This document shows, piece after piece, positions 1 to 6,047 of a stretch of DNA of 10,294 bases (position 1 is its first letter; each line of letters opens with the position of its first letter). The stretch spans positions 1 to 10,294 of the forward strand of contig JALHPX010000038.1 of the NCBI GenBank assembly GCA_022842225.1. The letters are read 5' to 3'. The position numbers and the translations under genes were made by a program. The notes under the pieces are model-generated. The model had not been told where the DNA came from. It made no database searches and saw nothing but the letters and a program-made list of their open reading frames with translations. Origin of the DNA: a bacterium. Lineage in GTDB: Bacteria; Bdellovibrionota; FAC87; UBA2466.

Positions 1-21
1 GATTTTTTGATTCGTTCCGCA

Positions 22-51
22 TTGGCCGTTCCCTACTAGCGGCGTTACACT
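22..51 (+). promoter_or_regulatory. Possible sigma-70-type promoter for the zinc finger-histone gene
   Basis: A TTGGCC element (22-27) and a TACACT element (46-51) are separated by 18 bases. Each matches four of six bases of the sigma-70 consensus. The predicted transcript would begin near 58 and leave a leader of about 28 bases containing the AAGGAAG ribosome site. This is pattern matching only; the elements are weak. Confidence 0.28.
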
Positions 52-85
52 ATCCCAGTAAAGTTACTTTAAAAAGGAAGCTATC

Positions 86-547
86 GTGCCAGTTTGGAGA
101 AAATGCAGTACCTGCAAAAAAGAGATCCTGACGGGACAAACGTATTACGTTTGCTCGGTTTCGACCTGTAATTCCAGGTCCACACAGTACGTGTTCTGCA
201 GCGTCGCCTGTTGGGACGCACATGTGCCGGTGGAGCGCCACCGCGGCGATAGTGCTGGGGCGATTGAGAAGAAGGCCCCTTTAACGGCAGAGCCAGAAAA
301 ACCAGCGGAAGGGAAACGCCGCGTGGTACCGGGAGCTCCGGGCAAGGCGGCTGCTTCGGAGAGCGACGACGATATCTTGGTCGTGGCTTCTAAAATTCGG
401 AAATACATTAACGACAAATCTGGTATGAACGTCAGCGCTTCGCTCTACGAGGCTCTGAGCGAAAAGCTGCGAGGTCTTTGTGAATCGGCCATGGAGAACG
501 CTCGGTCGGATGGCCGAAAGACAGTAATGGATAGAGACGTTATCTAA
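86..547 (+). CDS. Zinc finger-histone fold fusion protein, putative DNA-binding
   Basis: Probable nucleoid-associated DNA-binding protein of 153 residues. The N-terminus (7-52) holds a C6H2 set: C7, C10, C23, C28, C38, C42, H46 and H52. The order CxxC, Cx4C, CxxxC, H, H resembles MYND or ZZ cross-brace fingers that bind two zincs. Residues 55-96 form a Lys/Glu/Pro/Ala-rich, probably disordered linker ending in an acidic SDDD. Residues 97-153 match a histone fold: helix 1 (about 99-110), long helix 2 (about 117-142), then GRKTV plus D151-V152. This is the GRKT[IV]xxxD[IV] signature of archaeal histones such as HMfB. The chain stops there, so helix 3 is nearly absent. GTG is the only plausible start: an in-frame TAA lies at 59-61, AAGGAAG sits five bases upstream, and the first internal ATG is codon 114. 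Bacterial histones are known, for example HBb of Bdellovibrio. The finger could bind protein rather than DNA. The histone-fold call is firm; the role is inferred. Confidence 0.85.
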   Translation: MPVWRKCSTCKKEILTGQTYYVCSVSTCNSRSTQYVFCSVACWDAHVPVERHRGDSAGAIEKKAPLTAEPEKPAEGKRRVVPGAPGKAAASESDDDILVVASKIRKYINDKSGMNVSASLYEALSEKLRGLCESAMENARSDGRKTVMDRDVI

Positions 548-1300
548 ATGCGAATATTGGCTATATTTTTTCTGAGTTTGCTAGTGTTGCCCTGCTTCGC
601 GGGCGACAACGACAATCCTTATGCCGTCTCGCCAGGTGTTTCCGTTCCCAATTCTGGCGACTGGTTAGCAGATCTCGAGCAGATCTCAAAATTAGAGGGA
701 AGCATCCCTAACGACCAATTAGTCGGACAAGCCAATGCGGTGGTGGATTCGGTTGCCGGGTTTGAATCTAAAATCGATTCCGCGCCGCAAGAACGACTCT
801 CCCAACTTTCGCCCTATGTTACCGCCGCCGTTTTGGCCAGAGCGTCTCCGAAAACACTCGCCAAGTGGCGACAGGCCATTCCGACGGGCCAGGAAACCGA
901 GGCATGGAGCCAACTCGTAAACCTAGCCGAAGTACACCGCTGCACAATCGAATCCCAAAGACCCCCGCCCAAGAATTGGAATGGGTGGGCAACTCTCGGA
1001 AATTTGTTGATTGCGGGCACCGCGATGACGGTGCTTCCTCAAGCCGGCGAACCGACTGTTGCCGTGTTGGGTGCGGCAGGCGCGCTATTTACTATGATGG
1101 CTTTGCAGTATGGCACTGCAGCCAGGGATCGCAGGGCCCGTCGTCGGCACGAAGCCGATAAAAGAGCAGCGCAGGAGCAATTGCGAGAAGCAAAAAACTT
1201 TGCCCGCCAACACGCTCTTCCCTTTTATCCCAAACTTGCCAACTGGGACGGCGAAATGGGACGGCTTATCACTTGCGTTGATTATTTTCGCGCCATGTAA
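548..1300 (+). CDS. Exported membrane protein of unknown function
   Basis: Not recognised as a known family. The 250-residue product starts with a signal peptide (about 1-18, hydrophobic core 5-15, probable cleavage after CFA). A mostly helical region without clear motifs covers 35-135. Two hydrophobic stretches, about 148-164 and 170-189, could form a membrane hairpin. A strongly basic Arg/Lys-rich helix follows (193-221), then a C-terminal tail with several aromatic residues. The mature part has two cysteines, C132 and C243, which could pair in the periplasm. A basic cluster after the second segment sits awkwardly with a periplasmic C-terminus, so topology is uncertain. ATG directly follows the TAA of the histone-fusion gene, with no strong ribosome site, so translation is probably coupled. 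The gene ends eight bases from the stop of the convergent gene. The reading frame is convincing; the function is unknown. Confidence 0.75.
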   Translation: MRILAIFFLSLLVLPCFAGDNDNPYAVSPGVSVPNSGDWLADLEQISKLEGSIPNDQLVGQANAVVDSVAGFESKIDSAPQERLSQLSPYVTAAVLARASPKTLAKWRQAIPTGQETEAWSQLVNLAEVHRCTIESQRPPPKNWNGWATLGNLLIAGTAMTVLPQAGEPTVAVLGAAGALFTMMALQYGTAARDRRARRRHEADKRAAQEQLREAKNFARQHALPFYPKLANWDGEMGRLITCVDYFRAM

Positions 1301-1308
1301 GCAGAGAC

Positions 1309-2466
1309 CTATTCAAGATCATTTGGGTCGGGAACTTCCACCGATCGGGTGGTTTCAGACGGGGCGGATGGCATCATCTTTTGAATGACAGTTTGGCCAG
1401 CAGCTCCCGCACCTACTCCCGCAGCAACTGCTACTCCGAGTTCTTTGTAACCTAGTTGGCACCGCACTCCCAAAGTGTCTTTGCTCGCCGAAGCGGAAAC
1501 GGGTGGTTCCTCTGCTTTGGGCATTTCCAGGGCTGGCTCCGTCGCCGGAACAGCTGGATCGGACGCCACTTTGACTTTAGGCTGCGCTCTCGCTTTTTTC
1601 TTTTGTTTCGATTTTTCCTTGGCGGCGTTGATGTCTAAAGCGGTTAGCCGGGCTCTAGACCCTCGGCTTCTTCTCGCTATACGCACTCCATTTTCCACCC
1701 AGTCCAAATGCTGCAACCCTGAGCCAGGACCCGTTGTTTGCTCCAGCAGGAAATTATCGTAGGGCATCCGTCTTTGCGGCTTAGATAGAACGGCATAAGC
1801 GCGCTTCACATTTTTCAAATGGCTTCCGTCTGGATCATTCTCTCTCGCGTTTGGATTGCGGGTGGGATCCAGCTTTCCCAAGGCAACTTCATATCCTTGC
1901 TCGATTCTTTCTGCGTCAGCCGTAGCTGATATTCCCAAGATGGAATAAAGAGTGGCGCCGCCGGGCTTGCCCTGGAACGGTGGAGGGCCCGAACGTGTTC
2001 GGCGTCGCTCGGGCTCGACAAAGGTAAATCTTGGAACTGTTGCCTGCAAATCGGCCGCAGTAAGACGTGCTTGTTCACCGCGTTGCCGTTTCGCCAATCG
2101 TAACGATCGTTCCAGCAACTGGATGTGCTGGGCCCCATATCCTGGCTTCGCAGTATGTTCCTCAAGAAACCCGTCGTATATCGCGCGCTTTTGAACCGAG
2201 GAAACAATTTCGTAGCTACTGATTAAATTCTTCAGCCAACTTCCATCTGCATCGAGCGACGAGGCTTGCGGATTCTGACTCGGATCTAACTTCGCCAGGC
2301 CAGCCGCATACGCTTCGTCAATGCGCTCCGAAGAAGCGGTCTTGGCCACGCCCAATATCTGGTACAGCGTCGCGCCGTCTGCTTTGCCGCGAAAAGGCGC
2401 TGCCTCCGCGCGCAGACCTGCTACTAGAAGAAGACCTACCATCCCCAATTGAAAGGCCGTACGCAA
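1309..2466 (-). CDS. Exported protein with two tandem J-like domains lacking HPD
   Basis: A 385-residue product with a signal peptide (1-22, ending AEA). Two copies of a ~117-residue unit follow, at 24-140 and 163-279, about half identical by eye and gap-free. Each begins like a DnaJ J domain (GATLY.ILG, then ERI...Y) and includes the typical late block of a Tyr, V/S, Q.R and YD.FL. The loop that should read HPD reads LDP at 60-62 and 199-201, so the residues that stimulate Hsp70 ATPase are missing from both. The tail is Lys/Ala/Pro-rich (about 280-325) and then has a hydrophobic Gly/Ala stretch (343-361), which may be a membrane anchor. TTG at 2466 is chosen because AGGGGAG lies six bases upstream, it gives a proper signal peptide, and a promoter ends just beyond 2502. 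An upstream TTG (2502) and a downstream ATG (2442) are alternatives. A scaffold or binding role in the envelope is inference. Confidence 0.82.
   Translation of the reverse strand: MRTAFQLGMVGLLLVAGLRAEAAPFRGKADGATLYQILGVAKTASSERIDEAYAAGLAKLDPSQNPQASSLDADGSWLKNLISSYEIVSSVQKRAIYDGFLEEHTAKPGYGAQHIQLLERSLRLAKRQRGEQARLTAADLQATVPRFTFVEPERRRTRSGPPPFQGKPGGATLYSILGISATADAERIEQGYEVALGKLDPTRNPNARENDPDGSHLKNVKRAYAVLSKPQRRMPYDNFLLEQTTGPGSGLQHLDWVENGVRIARRSRGSRARLTALDINAAKEKSKQKKKARAQPKVKVASDPAVPATEPALEMPKAEEPPVSASASKDTLGVRCQLGYKELGVAVAAGVGAGAAGQTVIQKMMPSAPSETTRSVEVPDPNDLE
1630..2397 (-). repeat. Tandem J-like coding repeat, two units
   Basis: Unit 1 (2047-2397) and unit 2 (1630-1980) encode matching segments offset by 139 residues. 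Shared blocks include GATLY, the KLDP loop, DGS.LKN, YD.FL and ARLTA. A 22-residue Arg/Pro-rich spacer separates them. The similarity is clear in protein but diverged in DNA, which points to an old internal duplication. Confidence 0.8.
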
Positions 2467-2472
2467 TGCCCA

Positions 2473-2479
2473 CTCCCCT
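2473..2479 (-). promoter_or_regulatory. Ribosome binding site deciding the TTG 2466 start
   Basis: On the minus strand AGGGGAG lies six bases before the TTG at 2466-2464. No comparable site precedes the TTG at 2502 or the ATG at 2442. This favours the 385-residue form with a complete signal peptide. Confidence 0.6.
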
Positions 2480-2504
2480 AGGATGCTGTTCGGCAAAATC
2501 AACC

Positions 2505-2533
2505 CAAATAGTTACCGCGATGCGCTAACACAA
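2505..2533 (-). promoter_or_regulatory. Probable promoter of the J-like protein gene
   Basis: Read on the minus strand, TTGTGT (2533-2528) and TATTTG (2510-2505) are separated by exactly 17 bases. The transcript would begin near 2498 and leave a leader of about 30 bases carrying the AGGGGAG site. The -10 box ends only three bases before the TTG at 2502, which argues against that codon as the start. Confidence 0.4.
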
Positions 2534-2540
2534 AAGACGG

Positions 2541-2569
2541 TTGGCGTTTTTTTCTCTTTAGGCTAAAGC
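2541..2569 (+). promoter_or_regulatory. Possible weak promoter of the efflux operon
   Basis: TTGGCG (2541-2546) and TAAAGC (2564-2569) are spaced 17 bases apart, with a T7 run between them. The -35 resembles consensus but the -10 matches at only three positions, so an activator or another sigma factor may be needed. The 2467-2601 region is the only gap upstream of the TolC-like gene, so its promoter should lie here or be read from afar. Confidence 0.25.
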
Positions 2570-2582
2570 CCGGGGAGGCTAA
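2560..2582 (+). repeat. Direct repeat AGGCTAA, two copies 16 bases apart
   Basis: AGGCTAA occurs at 2560-2566 and 2576-2582, overlapping the putative -10 and the leader of the efflux operon. Two half-sites 16 bases apart could be an operator, but the sequence is short and may be chance. Confidence 0.25.
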
Positions 2583-2601
2583 CCTTTCGTAAACTCTACA
2601 A

Positions 2602-4116
2602 ATGAAAAAGACTTCCACTCTCCTAGTCCTCCTTCTAATCGCCACATCGCAAGCCACGGCCGCTACTTCACCGCAGCTGCAGGCTTACTTGAATTTATTG
2701 CCAGAAAAAGCGCTGACGCCCGACTTCGTTTTTGCTTTGGCAATTAAAAGTTCTGATAGCTACCAAAGTGTCCGAGCACAGTTGCAGGCAACTAGCTCAC
2801 CTGCCCTTCGGGCCAGGGCAGCTCTTTCGAATCGGGTCAATGCTCAGTTTGATTTTATCGACGATCAATTGAGGCCATCTAACCCGTTTCAGCCCTTCCG
2901 CACCCAAGCGAAGAAATTTTCTTTGGGAGTCTCGACTCTCTTTCGGACTGGTACTGCCGTTTCGTTCGACCTCTCTCACGGACTCACACAATTATCCTTT
3001 CAAACTCTCAACATCGCGCCTTTTGCCGAGACGCGCGGACAAGTAAATATCAGCCAAAGCCTGTGGAAAGATGCTTTTGGAACAGCGACTCGCGCCGCAG
3101 TGAATGCCGCCGAACAGGCCTCTCGTTCAAGCCTGGCGGCCTATCAGGAGGAACGTGAAAACTGGTTTTTCCAATTTGCGCAGATCTACTATCAGGCGTG
3201 GCTCGCTCAAGCAAAAGAACGCGCCTCGAGGAAAAATTTAGCGCTTCAAGAGCGGTTACTCAAAACCATCCAGATCAAGCTGCGTCGGGGCACATCTGAG
3301 GAATCCGACCGTTTGCAGGTAAGTAGCTCTAAAACCAGTGCCGCCATCGCCCTTGAACAAGACCAACAGAATCTCGGGGATCTCTGGCGGAATATCATTA
3401 CCACTCTTAAATTGCCCGCCGAACTACTCCAACTCGATCCTGCCGAAGTACCCATGAAGCTCGACTCTCCGGTAGAGGAAGCGCTGCAAAAGTGTGGACC
3501 GGGAACCCGGATCAGCACGGCCCCGGACGAGGCGGCAAATGTGCTAAAGGCGCACGCCGCTCACGAAGCAGCCAAACTTCAAACCGAAAAAGCATCTAGC
3601 GAATTCAATCCCTCACTCGATTTGAATCTCGGCTTTGCAGCAAACAATGTTGAAGCGAATTCCAGCCAAACTGTCGACGATTTTATTCGACTTCAGTTCC
3701 CTCGCTATAGCGCCTCCGTCATTTTCAAAATGCCGCTGGGTTTCTACGCGGAAAAGGCGCAGCTGGCTGAAGCCCGAGCCAACGAGGCTCGAGCAAGTGC
3801 GCAGCTGTCGGTAGCCAAAGATTCGCTCAAAATGGACTGGACAAACGGTTGCCTGGAACTGCACCGCCTTCAGCGTAGCCGTGATTGGTTGTCGCGAACC
3901 GTCGGCGATCAGCAGCGGAGAGAAAAGCTGGAGGAAGAAAGATTTCAGCTGGGGCGAACCGGAACTCTGCAAGTGATCCAAGCCGGAGCCGACGCCACGC
4001 AGGCAGAACAATTTCTGAACAGCACAGAAGCCCAACTTCGACTGGCCGCCTGGAAAGTGCTGCGTCTATCTGGTCGAGTGCAGGAATACCTCAATCAATT
4101 GGAGGCCAGAGAGTGA
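2602..4116 (+). CDS. TolC-family outer-membrane efflux channel
   Basis: Outer-membrane component of a tripartite efflux system, expected to form a trimeric beta-barrel with a long periplasmic helical tunnel. The 504-residue length is slightly above the usual 420-490. Residues 1-20 are a clear signal peptide (MKKT start, Leu-rich core, TATA region). The rest is alternating amphipathic strands and long helices. Two OEP-type blocks are visible: RRGTSEESDRLQ near 230 with an Ala/Gln-rich helix, and a matching LGRTGTLQVIQA block near 449. The second is followed by the family's usual helix with alternating Glu, Gln, Leu and Ala. The ATG at 2602 is chosen for the signal peptide, although it lacks a close ribosome site; GGGGAGG lies 23 bases upstream, too far to serve it. 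It overlaps the RND gene by four bases (GTGA), so the two are translated together. Substrate cannot be told from sequence. Confidence 0.9.
   Translation: MKKTSTLLVLLLIATSQATAATSPQLQAYLNLLPEKALTPDFVFALAIKSSDSYQSVRAQLQATSSPALRARAALSNRVNAQFDFIDDQLRPSNPFQPFRTQAKKFSLGVSTLFRTGTAVSFDLSHGLTQLSFQTLNIAPFAETRGQVNISQSLWKDAFGTATRAAVNAAEQASRSSLAAYQEERENWFFQFAQIYYQAWLAQAKERASRKNLALQERLLKTIQIKLRRGTSEESDRLQVSSSKTSAAIALEQDQQNLGDLWRNIITTLKLPAELLQLDPAEVPMKLDSPVEEALQKCGPGTRISTAPDEAANVLKAHAAHEAAKLQTEKASSEFNPSLDLNLGFAANNVEANSSQTVDDFIRLQFPRYSASVIFKMPLGFYAEKAQLAEARANEARASAQLSVAKDSLKMDWTNGCLELHRLQRSRDWLSRTVGDQQRREKLEEERFQLGRTGTLQVIQAGADATQAEQFLNSTEAQLRLAAWKVLRLSGRVQEYLNQLEARE
4101..4105 (+). promoter_or_regulatory. 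Ribosome binding site for the RND pump start
   Basis: GGAGG lies inside the last codons of the TolC-like gene, seven bases before the GTG at 4113. It fixes the pump start at 4113 rather than at an ATG upstream at 3885, which would only add residues read out of frame through the channel gene. Confidence 0.7.
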
Positions 4117-6047
4117 ATAGGCTTATCGCGTTTTTTGTCGAAAAAAAAATCTTTGTAGATCTGCTCTCTGTTTTCGTCCTGGTGGTTGGCCTTGTCAGTA
4201 TGGCCTTGATTCAACGAGAGGTATTTCCCAACGTCACATTTGACGTGGTTACCATCACCACTATCGTGCCCGGTTCCTCCGCGGAGGAAGTCGAAAAGCT
4301 GGTAACCAATCCTATTGAGCAAGATCTTCAAGAAGTAGACGGCAGAAAGAAGCTGACTTCTAAATCGGTAGAGGGTCGCAGTATTATCGTTTGCCAACTC
4401 GACCCCGACCAAACCGACGAAGTAAAAGGCAAACAGGACATTCAAGACGTCGTCGATCGCGCCAGCTTGCCAGAAGCAGCGCAAGACCCCTTGGTTGTCT
4501 CCATTAAGAGCACGCAAACCCCGATTATTCAGGTTTCGCTGGGGGGAGACGTTAGCGACCTGGAATTGCGAAAGATTTCCCGCGAACTCGAAAAAAAGAT
4601 TGAAGCAGTGCCGGGAGTTGCTCGCATCGTACATACCAACCTCCGTGACAAAGAAGTGCACGTAGAAGCCGATCCGGCTAAGCTGCAGAAGTATCGCCTG
4701 TCACTCGACGACTTAATCCGATCCCTCAGCGGCCAAAACCAAACCATCTCGGCGGGCGTTATAGAAATAAGTGAAGCAAACCCCGGCGGTGGCGAAAGAA
4801 TCGTACGCACGGTGGGAGAGTTTAAATCTTTAGAGGAAGTCAAAAACACGGTCATCCGAGCAAATGAGACCGCTCGCTCGATACGTGTTGGGGATGTGGC
4901 AAACGTTCTCTACGCCTTAGAGCGTACTGCGGTGAACAACCGCACTAATGGCGTGCCTTCACAAGGCCTTACGGTTCTTAAGAAGGCAAAAGCAGACGCT
5001 ATCACGGTCGTAGACTCCGTGAAGAAGCTAGTCGAAGAGCACCTTCCGAAAATGGGCACGGGGCTGAGCGTGGCGTACGTGAATGACTTCTCTAGCTATA
5101 TTCGCCGCCGCCTTGGAGTGCTCTCGGGAAATCTGATGCTAGGTCTTTTTCTCGTGCTACTGATTTTAGGGTTCACGATGCGTTTTAGCATTGCTTTCAT
5201 CGTGGCGCTCGGAATTCCCTTTTCATTTCTCGCTACGATGATCGTTTTTTACAATCAGGGTTATAGCCTGAATCTGATTTCCCTTATTGGATTGATTATC
5301 GTCTCGGGCATGCTCGTGGACGATGCAATTGTAGTTACCGATAATGCCGTCCGGCTAATGGAAGAAGGGAAAGATCCGAAGACCGCTGCAATCGAAGGCA
5401 CGCAGCAAATCTGGCCGGCGGTTAGCGCTTCCGTGCTTACAACGATTGTTGCGTTTCTTCCGCTCATGTTTATGAGCGGCATTTTCGGAAAGTTCGTCAG
5501 GGAAATTCCGCTGGGCGTGATTTTCGCGCTGCTCTTTAGCTTGGGAGAGGCCTTCTTTATTTTGCCGGCCCACATCGCGTCTTGGGTAAAGGTAAAAAAA
5601 GAGCAGCCGCGCGATAGAGACAAACCGGCAAATACAGCGCTCACCAAACTGTCAAAGTTTTGGGAACAGCGGCTACTACCTATATACACTCGCACAATGA
5701 AAACAATGGTCATCCATCGCTATTTGACTGCCGCGGGAGCCATCGTTGTTTTCATCAGCTCTTTAGCTCTAGCTAAATTCGGGATGCAATTTGTGCTTTT
5801 TCCCGCGGACGGAGCTGAAAACTTCTTCATTCGCTTTGAGGCGCCAAGCGGGACTAGCTTGGAACAGATGAATAAGTACGTCGTACCTCTGGAAAAAATA
5901 GTCGCCCAACTACCTAAAGAAATTCTAAAGGACTACGTTACAAACGTCGGCATCCAACAAAACGATCCCAACGATGCGGCAACCCGACGAGGCACGGAGT
6001 TTGGACAAATCTCCGTATACCTTCAACCTCCCCCGGGTTACTTTTGA
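4113..6047 (+). CDS. RND efflux pump (AcrB/HAE1-type), N-terminal part of a frame-broken gene
   Basis: Inner-membrane proton-driven efflux pump, first 644 residues. Visible parts in order: TM1 (about 13-33), two periplasmic porter repeats (about 34-330), TM2 onward from about 338, and TM4 with the proton-relay pair D403-D404 in LVDDAIVV (AcrB D407/D408). TM5, TM6 and TM7 (about 534-553) follow, then the start of the second porter domain. Homology ends at about residue 642; the frame then reads YF and stops at TGA 6045-6047. The rest of the protein continues in the +1 frame. GTG at 4113 shares GTGA with the channel gene's stop and has GGAGG seven bases upstream. Alone, this piece lacks the second porter domain and TM8-12 and should not pump. 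Either the gene is broken, the assembly has an error, or the frame is rejoined by frameshifting. The family call is certain; functional status is not. Confidence 0.88.
   Translation: MNRLIAFFVEKKIFVDLLSVFVLVVGLVSMALIQREVFPNVTFDVVTITTIVPGSSAEEVEKLVTNPIEQDLQEVDGRKKLTSKSVEGRSIIVCQLDPDQTDEVKGKQDIQDVVDRASLPEAAQDPLVVSIKSTQTPIIQVSLGGDVSDLELRKISRELEKKIEAVPGVARIVHTNLRDKEVHVEADPAKLQKYRLSLDDLIRSLSGQNQTISAGVIEISEANPGGGERIVRTVGEFKSLEEVKNTVIRANETARSIRVGDVANVLYALERTAVNNRTNGVPSQGLTVLKKAKADAITVVDSVKKLVEEHLPKMGTGLSVAYVNDFSSYIRRRLGVLSGNLMLGLFLVLLILGFTMRFSIAFIVALGIPFSFLATMIVFYNQGYSLNLISLIGLIIVSGMLVDDAIVVTDNAVRLMEEGKDPKTAAIEGTQQIWPAVSASVLTTIVAFLPLMFMSGIFGKFVREIPLGVIFALLFSLGEAFFILPAHIASWVKVKKEQPRDRDKPANTALTKLSKFWEQRLLPIYTRTMKTMVIHRYLTAAGAIVVFISSLALAKFGMQFVLFPADGAENFFIRFEAPSGTSLEQMNKYVVPLEKIVAQLPKEILKDYVTNVGIQQNDPNDAATRRGTEFGQISVYLQPPPGYF
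4141..4149 (+). other. A9 homopolymer in the pump reading frame
   Basis: Nine consecutive A residues follow T6-GTCG within codons 10-13 (Glu-Lys-Lys-Ile). Runs of this length near a start are prone to slippage in replication or transcription. As given, the frame is intact here. Confidence 0.5.

Noticed and set aside
594..597. Lipoprotein signal in the 548-1300 protein (Cys near the cleavage site)
   Set aside because: The residues before C16 are Leu-Pro, which do not fit a lipobox; an ordinary signal peptide fits better.
1475..1762. Plus-strand open frames within the J-like gene
   Set aside because: They lie antisense to a gene with clear domain repeats, have no ribosome site and show no recognisable protein features.
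2467..2502. Longer form of the J-like protein from TTG 2502
   Set aside because: No ribosome site, a putative -10 box ends three bases upstream, and it would place 12 extra residues before the signal peptide.
3885..4112. Upstream extension of the RND pump to an ATG at 3885
   Set aside because: The added residues are the channel gene's DNA in another frame, Arg/Ser-rich, and GTG 4113 has its own GGAGG and the classic TM1 head.
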